Positions 1 to 11,135 of a stretch of DNA of 64,000 nucleotides are shown one piece after another. This stretch comes from Adineta ricciae. Lineage: Eukaryota; Rotifera; Eurotatoria; Adinetida; Adinetidae. Location: the NCBI GenBank assembly GCA_905250025.1, contig CAJNOJ010000014.1, positions 503,624 to 567,623 on the forward strand. The letters run 5' to 3'. The notes below the pieces were generated by a model. It did no database searches, was not told where the DNA came from, and was given only the letters and a program-made list of their open reading frames with translations. Each line of letters opens with the position of its first letter. Within the stretch, counting starts at the first letter, position 1. The position numbers were made by a program, and so were the translations under genes.

Positions 1-48
1 GTAAAGAAAAGGCAATCTATTTCTGAAATGATGAATTCATTCTTGTAG

Positions 49-1735
49 AATCAAGATGCACAAACATCTTCATCAACGAATCCTTTGTCTCATTTTCGTT
101 TTCGGGTTGTTCCTGATCTTAAATGTAACGAATTCGATAAGTCATTATCAAAAACTTCGAATATCTCTTCAGAATGGGATCATATTGTAAATTATGCACT
201 AATGAACAAAAGTTTGACGAAAGATTCAAACATTCTCGACCGAATCGATTTTCGTTCTTTAGATTTTGAGATGTTCAAGCAATCTTTGTGGTTTATTCGT
301 GATCAGGACGATATGTGTATTCGAAGAGCTTTGATTGCCGAGTATATTCGAGTGTGTTAGTTGAATTCGATCAAATTTTCATCGATCTATCTGTCCATAT
401 TGTTTATTGAAAAGGTTGCTACACGACAGATGAAGCCGTGAACGATTGCATTGATCAATTACTTGAATATCTTCATCAGGATGTAAGACTCATCTCGAAG
501 TAGAAATAAAACGAATGGTGAAAGTGAACTATGTTTTAGATTGAAAGCACATGGCAATATGATATTAATTTTCTATTCGAACTTCTACATATGGCTGGTG
601 TGAATGTCGAAAAACTGAGTAGCTTATTGGTGGAACTAGGAATAAAAGAGTTATTGAATGAGTAAGATCAGATTTTAATAGAAGTTTTGTTTTGGTAGAA
701 GATTTTCAATTATTTCTAGTGTTCAACTTATATTGAAATTGAATTATGATGATAAGACAAAGAGTCAAGCATCACAAAATCAGATAATTAACTCAATTAA
801 ATGTGTATTTCGAATCGTTCTTTCATTATGTTACTTTCAAGTAGAAAAGTATGCAGAAAATTACCTAATAAATTTATGAAATTTGTTCTCTGATTAGATT
901 GAAATCAAATTTATCCAATGATAATTATTTATTTTTATTTCTACTTGGTTTTTACCTACAACTAGATCGTCGTTTTCAAGATATTAATACTATTCACATT
1001 GCACGACGTTTAATGACAAATGCACTGACATTAATTACGACAACATATTGGAATGATAAAGTAACTCATGATTTCCAACGAAAAATCAACAATTATCTTG
1101 ACTTTCCTTCCAGCGTGATCTACTTGTCAAGTGTTTGTATGGTCTATCGTTGAAAAACGTCTACATCGTTGAATTATTCTTAAAAACCAATGAACGTACT
1201 GTTCGAATTCGTACTCAACTAGCGTTATTACATCTGAAACGTTTAGTAAACATGATTGAACACGAGAAGAAGAGCGAGGTAAGACAGAAATTTGTCATGT
1301 ACTTTCATATACGGATAGTTTGTACTTCAAGGCGATGATTATCGACGAAATTATTCAACATAAACTAAATCCACGTTTATTTGAACGACAAATCGATTTC
1401 ATCGATTGTGTTCGACTACTCGGAGATATAGTTGATAGTTATCCCATCGAACAAAGACTCGTAAAATTCATCTTTCTTAACATAAAACAGCGATGTCTTT
1501 CTCTTTCATTTTAGAAATGTATAGCGAAACTTTATGCGGTCATTCAACCTTATACGAAAACTACTCATGAAAAGCTGTTAACAGACGAAGTATGAAACTG
1601 ATTGTCATAGCGTTAAAAAACGAATTCCTCTTTTAGCATGTACTTCTACTTTTCGATGATTGGCAACGATGGGCTACTATGCTTAAACCATATATGAACG
1701 ATGACGATGTACAAAAACGTTTGAAAAGAAAATAG
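49..1735 (+). CDS. Tentative SLF2/FAM178-like protein, 3' part (9 exons visible)
   Basis: The window opens inside an intron (1-48, ending in TTGTAG). Nine exons keep one frame: 49-355, 415-482, 540-661, 720-848, 898-1060, 1114-1278, 1332-1460, 1515-1589 and 1637-1735 (TAG). They give about 418 residues, the C-terminal part of a larger protein. The protein is alpha-helical with no catalytic motif. A segment with FLLGFYLQLDRRF, then TYWNDK, then IVELFLKT and a basic helix LALLHLKRL resembles, from memory, the C-terminal region of SLF2/FAM178, the factor that brings the Smc5-Smc6 complex to DNA damage. The exon structure is well supported; the family name is a weak inference, and another HEAT/ARM-like helical protein is possible. 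The stop lies 90 bp before the next gene on the same strand, so the two may be co-transcribed. Confidence 0.55.
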
Positions 1736-1825
1736 AACTTTCCATCTCTTATCTTGGATCAATTATAACAAATAGCAAATTTTGTATTATTTTCTAGATC
1801 AATAGATTGTTAAACCAGACGAAAA

Positions 1826-2851
1826 ATGAAAGGTCTGGTTACTTTAGTTACCGGTGGTGCGTCCGGTCTAGGTCTTGCTTGCGCGAAACGATTTTCTCGC
1901 CAAGGAGCACGAGTAATTATATGCGATCTACCGGCATCGAAAGGAAGTGAGGTTGTGCAGAAATGGGACATCATCTCTCAAACTTCAAGTCAAGAACTCG
2001 ATGAACAAGCTGAAAAACTTGCTGCTCCACGAAATGTATGATCTTCAGACAAGATCGATAGTTGCTTGCAATGTTTTCTGTTTAGGCACAGGACGATGGA
2101 CAGAAGTCAACTGGAAATAAGACAAACATTCCTTCAGCGAATCAAAATTTACAAACCGATGGACCCTATTTCTTTCCTGCAGATGTAACTAACGAACAAC
2201 AGATTCAAGATATGTTCAATAAAGTCAAACAACAATATGGACGTGTAGATGCTGTTGTCAATTGTGCAGGTATTGGCGTTGCTTTCCGAACTTATAACAT
2301 CAATAAAGTAAGACGAATGAAAAAAGGAGAAGAAGAAGGACGACGACGACGACCAGCAACTCTATGTGATTCCTTTTTAGCGTTCTATGCATGGTCTTGA
2401 TGAATTTAAACGTGTACTTAACGTCAATGTCGCTGGCACATTCAATGTGATTCGTTGGGCTTGCCATATTATGGCTGATAATCAATCAGATGCTCAAGGT
2501 CAACGTGGAGTTATTATTAATACCGCATCTGTAGCAGCTTATGAAGGTCAAATTGGTCAAGTGGCTTACGCAGCATCGAAAGGTGCTATCGTTTCAATGA
2601 CATTACCATTGGCACGTGACTTAGCGAACATGGGTGTTCGAGTTTGTGCCATTGCACCTGGCGTCTTTCATACACCCATGCTGGGATCTTTACCAGCAAA
2701 AGTTCGAACATTACTAGGCAATATGGTACCATTTCCGGCACGATTGGGAAATTCTGATGACTATGCACATCTTGCTCAAGCAATTATTGAAAATCCATAT
2801 CTTAATGGTGAAATTATTCGATTAGACGGCGCACTTCGTATGCCACCGTAA
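1826..2851 (+). CDS. HSD17B10: 3-hydroxyacyl-CoA dehydrogenase type-2 (17beta-HSD10), SDR family
   Basis: Short-chain dehydrogenase of mitochondria that oxidises 3-hydroxyacyl-CoA in isoleucine and fatty-acid breakdown; in animals it is also a subunit of mitochondrial RNase P. Exons 1826-2035, 2086-2307 and 2381-2851 give 300 residues. Visible are the Rossmann motif TGGASGLG near residue 10, the NCAG motif, the active-site YAASK and the family-specific end [16 protein letters not shown]. The human protein has about 261 residues; the excess is a polar insert of roughly 40 residues between the LP-A-S-K-G segment and PADVT, spanning the first intron, where the family is short. The start is the first ATG directly before [12 protein letters not shown]-rich acceptor-like site (TTTCTAG, ending at 1797) precedes it. 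An AATAAA lies at 2868-2873. Confidence 0.93.
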
Positions 2852-4588
2852 TACTTTTCTTTCCGAAAATAAAGACTTGCTTTGTCTTTTTGCTTAATTA
2901 AGCAGTTTACATCATTGAAAGTTGTTCTCTTTTTGTATTCATACAAAATCAAAGAATAGACCGGTGTAGAGGAAAAAACACGAACTCATCTCGTGAGTCC
3001 TACGATAATCAAAGAAATCATCCCTGATTACTAATAAAACCTGGATGAGTTTCAGATTTCCATCAGGTAAATCCTATAGTACATGCATAGAATTACGTAT
3101 ATAACCATACAGGACGTTTTCTAATTTGACGTGATACATCGTCGTCTGTGTTAATCAGATACAAAAGAACTCAAAGTTGGTTACACTTAACGATAAATAC
3201 AGAACAGATTTTTCTATTGTGTGATCATCTGTTGAAAACTAGTGATATTATAACAACCGAGAGAAGAGAACTGTTTCTAACGTGCCGTCTGTATCAAGTG
3301 AAAGCAAGCGTGCTATGAATCGTGATAAAATGTGTCCTTTGTTTTAATCAGGGACTTCAAACGGAAACTGAGGAAGAGATTAAGGTAATATTGTATTCTG
3401 TTGAAAATTGTCCTTCAAAAGAACGTATATGTTCTGAACATCGCATTTCAACGCCGTTGGTGAATATATTACATCTCATACAGATATTCGTTGATATTCA
3501 CTATCTGAAAATTGATGGTACACTTCATTGAATTCTATTTATAATCATATCATTTGAGAAAATGCTCGTTGACAGACTTTTTCGATGACGTATGTCTCAA
3601 ACATTTGCCAAGCGCGAACATCTGTGCCTAAAAAAAGCATGTGCGCGGGTGCGGAAATGAGGTGAGGGTATAGTATTTGATCCTCAAGATCATACTCCTA
3701 CTCCCCCACTTTCAATAATGCATCAAATCTATTATATTAATCGCACATCTGTCATTCTTAGTCTTTGTCAACCTTGTCGATAAAAGAAATGGCAAGCATC
3801 TTAATCTATTGACTTGATGAAATAATTAACGTACCAATACGAAACTGAGCGATGTTTGCAAATGTTTCGATCGATGCTCAGGTGAATCAAATTGTTGAAG
3901 GAAAGCTTTCATGAAATGATTAAACTCAATCGAACTTGTTAACCTTTCTTAATTATCTAAACTACTCCCACAATGATCTCGTCGAAACATAGATCACGAT
4001 CCACGCAACACTATGCTAAATTAGAAAAAATATTTGACAAATGTTTCTAGTTTTCCCTGATGAGACTAAATTATTTCGTATTCATTCTGGCAAGGATAAA
4101 ACATTGATTCTTGTTTTCTTTCAACGTATTCCTCTTTCTCTCACGCTCAAGTCTTGAATAATCATATAATTTCAGAAGATCAATAAGATCTTTCAAAACA
4201 GTCTTCTGTTACGTTCTAAATAATCAATAAAACTGATTGATACAGTATTTTCAAAGTGAGTATCGAAAATTGGTTCCCAACTGACGTGTTTGAGAGTGAA
4301 GAATATAAAAAACCATATTTGCCGGGAAAACGTCAAGCAAAAGGAATTGAACACTCGTCAAACATTTCAGTTTTATCTTCTGCTCACAAAACTCCGACGC
4401 CATATCCGTTTACTCGATTTTTAAGGATATAAACTGTTGCTGTACTTTATTTAGCCCATCGGTAGCCCCACTTTTATCATCAATACCAGATGTTCACTCT
4501 TCTCCTCATATAAATATACCTGAAAAATTACCTAGCTACACTTCATCATCTTTTCATTCATAGCGTACAACATCAATACAACACAACC
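2852..4588. other. Intergenic region, 1.7 kb
   Basis: AT-rich DNA with a poly(A) signal for the upstream gene at 2868-2873. A 69-codon open frame at 3322-3531 has no recognisable domain and is not called. The last 80 bases hold the core promoter of the next gene. Confidence 0.7.
4509..4516 (+). promoter_or_regulatory. TATA box of the neuropeptide-like gene
   Basis: TATAAATA lies 80 bases before the ATG at 4589. That would place a start site near 4540 and leave a short leader. It is one of the few textbook TATA boxes in the window. Confidence 0.5.
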
Positions 4589-5032
4589 ATGAAAATCATT
4601 GTTATACTATACTTGCTATCATTCTTGGCGATTCTGGTTCCTCGCAGTAAGTTTTCAAATGAAATAAAAGCAACAATGTTGTTTGTTGGCATTTTTGTAG
4701 CATTGTCATCTCCTAATCAACAACATCGTTTGTACCATTTATTACGGAAATCTCCACACACTAGTGCCGATTCGCTGACATTACCCACACCAAATAATGA
4801 AGATGCATCTGAGTCAGCTGTTCAATCGGATTTGAACGAAGAGACGAAAAATATTCAAACTCGTTATAATTGGGATTCGGGTGAACATTATTATTATGAA
4901 TGGGCAAACAAAAATCGACGACCGATTGAATACTTCGGAGCACGAAGACGTGATACAGATGTGATGATGGTCCCACCACGTGCTCGACGTATCAACGGCG
5001 GTCTTTGGAGCAGCGGTTTGATTGGAAAATAA
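4589..5032 (+). CDS. Putative secreted neuropeptide precursor with C-terminal amidation site
   Basis: Exons 4589-4646 and 4701-5032 give a 129-residue precursor. The 54-nt intron between them (GTAAGT...TTTGTAG) is in frame and stop-free, so an unspliced reading is also open. The N-terminus is a clear signal peptide (MKIIVILYLLSFLAILV). The rest is hydrophilic, with dibasic sites: RK early, RR before PIEYFGA, RRR after it, and RR before the last segment INGGLWSSGLIGK followed by the stop. Cleavage at RR and trimming of K would leave an 11-residue peptide amidated at Ile, with Gly as amide donor. This layout is that of a prohormone processed by PC2/carboxypeptidase E/PAM. I do not recognise the mature peptide as a known family. 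TATA box and poly(A) signal (5183-5188) frame the gene. Confidence 0.72.
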   Translation: MKIIVILYLLSFLAILVPRSKFSNEIKATMLFVGIFVALSSPNQQHRLYHLLRKSPHTSADSLTLPTPNNEDASESAVQSDLNEETKNIQTRYNWDSGEHYYYEWANKNRRPIEYFGARRRDTDVMMVPPRARRINGGLWSSGLIGK

Positions 5033-5182
5033 CTGAAAGCGATATTTTATCGAAAAAAAAGACATACGTTGCTTTATCTGTTTTTTTTTGCTTTAATTTT
5101 GTACGACAAATTTAGTTTTTGAACGAGAAATGAGTATTTGTTTTTGTATTTATTCGAATACGAATGCAGAGAGCCAGAAGTA

Positions 5183-5188
5183 AATAAA
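5183..5188 (+). terminator. Poly(A) signal AATAAA
   Basis: AATAAA about 150 bases after the stop of the neuropeptide-like gene, followed by an A-rich stretch. Confidence 0.55.
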
Positions 5189-5243
5189 AAGGTGATGAAA
5201 AAAAAAACTATCGAACTTTCCTTCAACTCAAGACTTAAACAGA

Positions 5244-5270
5244 CATGAACTTCATGTCATGAAGTTCATG
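5244..5270. repeat. Perfect 13-bp inverted repeat
   Basis: Arms CATGAACTTCATG and CATGAAGTTCATG are separated by one T. The palindrome lies 56 bases beyond the poly(A) signal of the neuropeptide-like gene. It could form a hairpin or bind a dimeric factor; no function is shown. Confidence 0.6.
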
Positions 5271-6246
5271 CAATAGAGAATACACCCTCGCACTATGCAA
5301 AATATATTCACGCTTTACACCATATTATACGGGTGTGAGGAGAACCAGTTTGATGACTGTATTCAACACATTTTGTTAACCCTAAGAAAATATTAATTCA
5401 TTACACCTAGAAGCTCTTTTTTGCTGTGTTGTGTGTGCATGAATCTATTCTTGTACTGGGTAACGATTTTGTGAAGAGGAAGTGCAGTGGTCACCAAGTC
5501 AGAATCGGGACAGGATGCTTGCATTCCAGAAGATAGTCTAACGAGGTTTAAGAAAAATATTTTGTTAAAATGAATGCTGTAGGGTCAGCTTAGCTTTTGA
5601 GGATAGGGATTCTCAATTCAAAGGGCGATTAGAAAATCAGTTAATAATTAAAGAGCATTTATCGATTCAATAACTCAGACAGACGAATTTTTACAAAGAA
5701 AATTTTATTTTGAAAGTTTGAATCAGTCACCAAAGACATACGCGAATGAGCAATCAATAGTCAAACCGAAAGAATAAATCTTCAGCTTTTTGAAATAGAG
5801 TTTTGACTAGTTTTGACCTGCGTATTAATAAGACTGTTCGCAATTTTCTCTCAAGAATACTCAATAATTAGGTTCATTCGGGATAAAACACGAGATATCA
5901 GGAGAGATACAGAGTTTTGAATGCAAGACAGAAAAATCAGGACAGCCCACATGCTGTGCGCCTCATCAGAGCTGTCAGCAAGCCTTTAGGTAAAGCTGAT
6001 AAAATTAGAAAAACATATAATGCGCTAAGTATATATTCTTTTCTCTAATATATTAATGTTTCGAGAACACAATTCTAACAAAAAGTTAATGCGTATATAG
6101 TATTTATTGTAACGTAAAGATCTCATTGGATGTTATTCTAACTTGATATTTGTGAAAATCTTTGAATAGATTCTACTTGTGTACTATATTCAGAACAATA
6201 CCTCTAGTTCGAGATTTCTTTGATCTGATAGTCGCAAACGAATACA

Positions 6247-7239
6247 ATGACGTCCGATATCAACGCTAACAGTAGTATCGATGATCCCAATCAATTATCG
6301 TCAATGTCTGACGTGAGTGAAGCTATCAATCGATATGTACTAATCGTATACTTCATTTTTGGTGGAATTGGAAATCTACTCAATGTTTTCCTCTTCACCC
6401 GACCAACATTAATTCAAACATCAAGTTCGCTGTATCTGCTTTTCACATCGATGAGCAATCTCTTGGTCGTTGTCTTTGTTATTTCTGTGCGGCTTCTCGC
6501 AGATGGTTTTGATCTTGAAATAGCATCATTCTCGTTGTTCGCATGCAGATTTGTATCATACATTTATTACGTGTGTTTAGCTTTACCTCCATGTTTCACT
6601 GCTTTCGCTTGTATGGACCGATGGGCTGCTAGTTGCATCCAAGTCTGTCGACGTCGATTTGCTAACGTACGTGTAGCGAAACGGATCATATCGCTTACTA
6701 TCATTTCCTGTTTTATACTTTATTCACATATTCCTTTTACGTACGACGTTGATATAAACCCACCACCACCCTACTGTTCAGCTAGTGTTTCTTCTGCAAT
6801 ATTTGTTTTAATTTATCAATTGATCATCTACTCGCTTATACCTCCGTCTATTACGATCATGTTTAGTATTGGGATCATCATGAACGTACGAATGAAACGC
6901 ATACGTATTGAGCATGCAGTTCAATTAAGTAATACACTGGCGGATGTTCGTAGAATTCGTAAAAATCCTCAACATCGCCTTAGCCAAATGCAAGTAATGC
7001 TTGTTTGTCAAGCGTGCATTGAATTTCTCGCGACAATTCCATACAGTATTATCAATCTGGTATCACTATTTGTGGAAAATGATGCCTATTTTCTTTCGTT
7101 GTATTCAATCGTTCGTCTCTTCATATTCTTCAATTACATATCATCGTTCTATATTTACACATTGAGCTCCAAACTTTATCGCAGAGAACTGAAAAAACTA
7201 GCGAAAAGTGTTTTCTGTCATACCAACAATATTCGTTAG
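6247..7239 (+). CDS. Rhodopsin-type (class A) GPCR, intronless, orphan
   Basis: A single-exon 330-residue seven-transmembrane receptor. TM1 carries the GN signature (FGGIGNLLNVFLF), TM2 follows SSLYLLFTSMSNLL, and TM3 ends in MDRW, a variant of the DRY motif with Trp in place of Tyr. A Cys at the top of TM3 and one in extracellular loop 2 can form the usual disulfide. TM6 to TM7 are present, but TM7 lacks a standard NPxxY; the end is FNYISSFYIYTLSSKLYR. Asn sites near the N-terminus suggest glycosylation. The sequence resembles the large families of FMRFamide-receptor-like orphan receptors in rotifers. The ligand is unknown. A neuropeptide-like gene lies 1.2 kb upstream; that proximity may be chance. 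Confidence 0.85.
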   Translation: MTSDINANSSIDDPNQLSSMSDVSEAINRYVLIVYFIFGGIGNLLNVFLFTRPTLIQTSSSLYLLFTSMSNLLVVVFVISVRLLADGFDLEIASFSLFACRFVSYIYYVCLALPPCFTAFACMDRWAASCIQVCRRRFANVRVAKRIISLTIISCFILYSHIPFTYDVDINPPPPYCSASVSSAIFVLIYQLIIYSLIPPSITIMFSIGIIMNVRMKRIRIEHAVQLSNTLADVRRIRKNPQHRLSQMQVMLVCQACIEFLATIPYSIINLVSLFVENDAYFLSLYSIVRLFIFFNYISSFYIYTLSSKLYRRELKKLAKSVFCHTNNIR

Positions 7240-7959
7240 TATTTCTGCTCTTACTTTCAAAAAACTTGGTTCTGTACATCGATTATTGGAAACACGATCT
7301 TGTACGGGAAAAACTAAATGAGTTCCTAGTTGAATATGACTAATGATCATCTATTTTTATGTTATATGCAGTCGTGTTTGATACATGAAATGTAATTACC
7401 GACATGACACTAATCCACTCAATGCCACTGCCAGAAAAGTAACTATTTGAATAATGTGAATAAGAAATCAGCCTTTGTCGACTGTCATTTTTGTGAAAAA
7501 AAATTATGTGCGGGTATCTCATCAGCTGTGTTAATCAATCGTATTCTTCTCATAGGACTGAAAGCGCGCTCGTTTTTAAGGAAATTTTGTAGTTGATTAT
7601 CTAAGTAAAATTAGAATCTATTTCGTGAATGTTCGCGCCCTAAATTCATACTTTCCAACCGAGGAAGACCAAGAACACCATCAGTAGTTTCTAAAATCAA
7701 TCCATAGTCATCCATTCCATTACAAAATTTATAGAAACCGTTATCTCAACTTCAACAAAGAGCTTATTATTATGTACTTTACATGAACTCTTGAAGTATT
7801 ACAATGTATGTTTAACATGGCAATGTCAAATGCTCGTACTGACTATGATATATTCAGTGTACTCGATCATGAATATATACACGCGTAATGATGACAGTAT
7901 TGAAAAAGGAATAATCTATCACAAGGGAAAGCGATGAAAAAATAAACATTGTTCTATGT
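7240..7959. other. Intergenic region between convergent genes
   Basis: 720 bases between the GPCR (+) and beta-galactosidase (-) stop codons. No gene seen. Confidence 0.7.
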
Positions 7960-10173
7960 CTAAGGTAATACAACCCGTTGGACGAGACCAACTGAACCCG
8001 GCGAATGTGCACCTAAATCATCGAAAATTGTAATCAGATTATTTTTCGGCATTAACCAGTCCGATGGAATGTGGTAGTATCGTTGTGTCGGTTGCATACA
8101 ATTGATTTGTGCATGTTGACAACAGCAAGGTGTTTTATCTTGGCATACACCTTGAATCAACCAGTAAAGACCAAGATCATTACCATTGATAAATGCATGA
8201 CCACGATTGAGACCTTGAGCATCCAGTAAGACAGGATTGGCGTTTGTGTCTTCTCTGACAATATGGTCAAGATCAAATCTAGCTTGGAACCAAGTAATTG
8301 GCTTATCGATACCTTTCGTCCATTGAGTGCTCCAGTCGACTTTCGATGAGCCTTGTTCGGTATAAATTTGAAAATATTCGCCAACGAGACCTTTTTGATG
8401 CTCCCAAGGATTGTTCGTATCGTTTATTAACGACTGTCCACCAAGCCAGACATTACCAACGATGCCTTTATATTCGAAATTATTCTCCCAAACACCATTG
8501 TCTAATCCGAGTGAGACAGAGAGGATTTCAAATAAATATTGTTGATTTGGTTTGAATGTGGAAAGATCTACAGCAATCGTTGCGGTCAGACCTCCTTGAT
8601 TATGATCGTGATTATCAAATTCACCGAGAAATTCTCCATTTAGAAAGAATAATAGTGCATTAGATTTTCGTGTATCGAATTTGATAATTGTATTCGCCTG
8701 TGCTTGTAATGGCGTTAATGTGATATTACGACGATACCAGAGATAGATGGTTTCATCATTAGTGATTTTTAACTGTTCAATGGGATTCGGTGAGGTAAGA
8801 ACTGGTAAATTTGATTCAGCTGGTTCTGACCACGTTTTCCATGAGAGTGGACCAATGACAACAGGAAAAAATTCGGTATTATCGCTGGCAATACCACTGG
8901 TATTTGCACTATCCCATAGAAGATTTAAGTCATTATCGAATATGCGAACTGATTGGGCTGCCATCGAAATATTTTGATTACGAAAAAGTACGCTTAAGGG
9001 ATTATCAAATTGATTGCCAACGAAATGAAGTGCTGAACTATAGGAATAAACAAACTGTTGAGTACCCGTTGACCATTTAGCTCCATCCCAATATGGTAGC
9101 GGTGTACGACTTGAATAATCTCGTAGTAAAACTTCCGCATGATCAGCAATTAAATGTTGAAGACGACTCAGCTGTGTGTATTTTGGTTCGTTGGGTGTAC
9201 CATCTGCATGAAGTAAAACATCGTCAGCATACATTGTTGTAATACCTGAACCTGCTGTTCGTCCATAGTTATTACCACCATGCCACATGTAATATGAATG
9301 GTAAGAACCACCTCCAGCAAACCATTCAGCAACAGAATAAGCCACATCAGTTGTTGTGCGGATGGCAACAGCTTCTCCCCATGGTTGAAACCAGCCTTCA
9401 TTTTCAGTGAATAACATTGGTTTATCAGGAAAATCATGTCGATGACGATCAATCCAGCCATCATCCAAACAGTTGCACGAATTACAAGTTTCAATCGTTG
9501 AATTAGCAGCATGACCATTACACATAATCCATGGAATCTGAGTCGAAGAAAGTTCATTTGTTACTAAACTACCACACCAGTTCACATATTCTTGATCATC
9601 ACCGCCATATTCGTTTTCGATTTGAGCAAGAATAATAGGACCACCATTTTTGGCGAGATATGGATTGACATAGTCGATGATACTCAGGACAAATTTACGC
9701 ATAGCCGACTCCCATGCTTCGTTATGTGATCGAAATGAAATATTGGGTACTTGATTGAGCCAGGCCGGTAAACCCCCATTATTCCACTCAGCACAGACAT
9801 AAGGACCAATACGTAAGTTAACAAATAGACCAGCATCGGCAGCATCTTGTAGAAACTTACTTAAATTAGCTCGGCCACTGAAGTCAAGTACACCAGGTTT
9901 TTGTTCATGAATGTTCCAAAATACATAGGTTTGAACAGTGTTTAAACCTTGATTTTTAGCCATTTTCATGATATAAGGCCACATGCCTGGTGTCGAACGA
10001 GGATAATGGATAGCACCAGCTATGAGCATTGTCCGAGCGCCATTAATGGTGATCGCGCGATTATCATATGAAACTTTGTAAGGTGTTCCCCGAACATTCT
10101 CATAAGTAATTGGGCTCGTGCACACACAAGAGAACAAACTAAGACAAGCAGTGAGGAAAAGTAACGAGTGCAT
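7960..10173 (-). CDS. Secreted GH35 beta-galactosidase, plant-type, intronless
   Basis: A 737-residue glycoside hydrolase family 35 enzyme that removes terminal beta-galactose from glycans. A signal peptide (MHSLLFLTACLSLFSCVC) points to secretion or the lysosome. The TIM-barrel follows with AIHYPRSTPGMWP near 55-66, RIGPYVCAEWNNGGLPAWL near 121-139, the family signature GGPIILAQIENEYG at 177-190 with acid/base Glu188, and the predicted nucleophile Glu257 in FTENEGWFQPWGE. C-terminal jelly-roll domains end with SVGLVQRVVLP. The RIGPYVCAEWN and FRxxNE segments look closer to plant GH35 than to animal GLB1. The frame is uninterrupted over 2.2 kb while neighbours are densely split, so acquisition by horizontal transfer is likely but needs a tree. 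A splice-acceptor-like TTTTAG sits about 12 bases upstream of the ATG. Confidence 0.92.
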   Translation of the reverse strand: MHSLLFLTACLSLFSCVCTSPITYENVRGTPYKVSYDNRAITINGARTMLIAGAIHYPRSTPGMWPYIMKMAKNQGLNTVQTYVFWNIHEQKPGVLDFSGRANLSKFLQDAADAGLFVNLRIGPYVCAEWNNGGLPAWLNQVPNISFRSHNEAWESAMRKFVLSIIDYVNPYLAKNGGPIILAQIENEYGGDDQEYVNWCGSLVTNELSSTQIPWIMCNGHAANSTIETCNSCNCLDDGWIDRHRHDFPDKPMLFTENEGWFQPWGEAVAIRTTTDVAYSVAEWFAGGGSYHSYYMWHGGNNYGRTAGSGITTMYADDVLLHADGTPNEPKYTQLSRLQHLIADHAEVLLRDYSSRTPLPYWDGAKWSTGTQQFVYSYSSALHFVGNQFDNPLSVLFRNQNISMAAQSVRIFDNDLNLLWDSANTSGIASDNTEFFPVVIGPLSWKTWSEPAESNLPVLTSPNPIEQLKITNDETIYLWYRRNITLTPLQAQANTIIKFDTRKSNALLFFLNGEFLGEFDNHDHNQGGLTATIAVDLSTFKPNQQYLFEILSVSLGLDNGVWENNFEYKGIVGNVWLGGQSLINDTNNPWEHQKGLVGEYFQIYTEQGSSKVDWSTQWTKGIDKPITWFQARFDLDHIVREDTNANPVLLDAQGLNRGHAFINGNDLGLYWLIQGVCQDKTPCCCQHAQINCMQPTQRYYHIPSDWLMPKNNLITIFDDLGAHSPGSVGLVQRVVLP

Positions 10174-11135
10174 CGTTGTTTCTTTCTAAAATATATTTCA
10201 CGATGATATGAGTGTATATATAGGAGAGTATGGGTGTGTGTGTGTGTATCTGTTTGATCAATGCTATAGTTATCTTATTCAACAATGTTTTATTTTTGTT
10301 GAAGTTGAGAAGAGATAGAAGGAATGGTGTAGAAACGATAACTGTGTGTTTAACTGTAGTCTCGAATTCAATGATGAGGATGGAGAGAGAAAAAAGAAAA
10401 GAAAAGACATTACATTGTTTATTGACAGTACTTGCGTACACAAAAGTGGTTGGTTACTTGAGATGAAACCCTTCGAAAACGAGGGTTATAAATTATTTTT
10501 TGAATTAAATTTACCATTATCAAAATATTATCTTTAGGGTGATACGTACTTTTAATAGATAAAAGTGATCTTACGTAACTCTACTTTCTCTCAAACTTAC
10601 TTTTCGGAATGTTGAGAAAAACCAATATGTTTGCTGATTCATCTCCTTTCAAATTTTGTCTCTATTCGCTGTGAAATAGGCAAATAGTAATTTAAATCAT
10701 AGACAAAATAGGCTATTATTAATCATTATTCGAAAGCTGACAATATAGTCCTTGATGTTGATTTCATAAAAAATACCAACATAAAATAATTTGTGTAAGA
10801 AAAAAAACAACATCTATTTATTTCCTTTGTTTTTTTTGGAATTCGTGCATATTTTATGTGTTTTCACTAACAACCATAATTATCTGACAATTATCAATCA
10901 TTGTAGAGAGCAAGAGAGAAAGAGAGAGAGATTAAGAAAAATAGACAGAAAGACAATGGAGATAAGACAAGGAAACATCATGAGTATTCAATCTTTTTTT
11001 ATCGGTGAGCAATCGGCATCGAAAGGAAACGAGGACGATGAGGATGATAAGATTGGTGATATTGTGTCTTGTTTAACTAGTCGACGAGACGGACTTGAAA
11101 TCCGATGATCATCCTAATTAAGATAAAAGTCAAAA
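10174..11135. other. Intergenic region, about 1 kb
   Basis: Contains a short (TG)n tract near 10231-10246 and purine-rich GA repeats near 10908-10930. Open frames here (for example around 10791-11108) are low-complexity and not convincing. Confidence 0.6.

Larger units (their letters stand above)
5033..6246. other. Intergenic region, 1.2 kb
   Basis: Holds the 3' end of the neuropeptide-like gene, the palindrome at 5244-5270 and the upstream region of the GPCR. No coding tract is convincing. Confidence 0.65.

Noticed and set aside
8157-9557. Open frames on both strands inside the beta-galactosidase gene
   Set aside because: They are shadows of a long coding frame with clear GH35 motifs; their translations show no domain.
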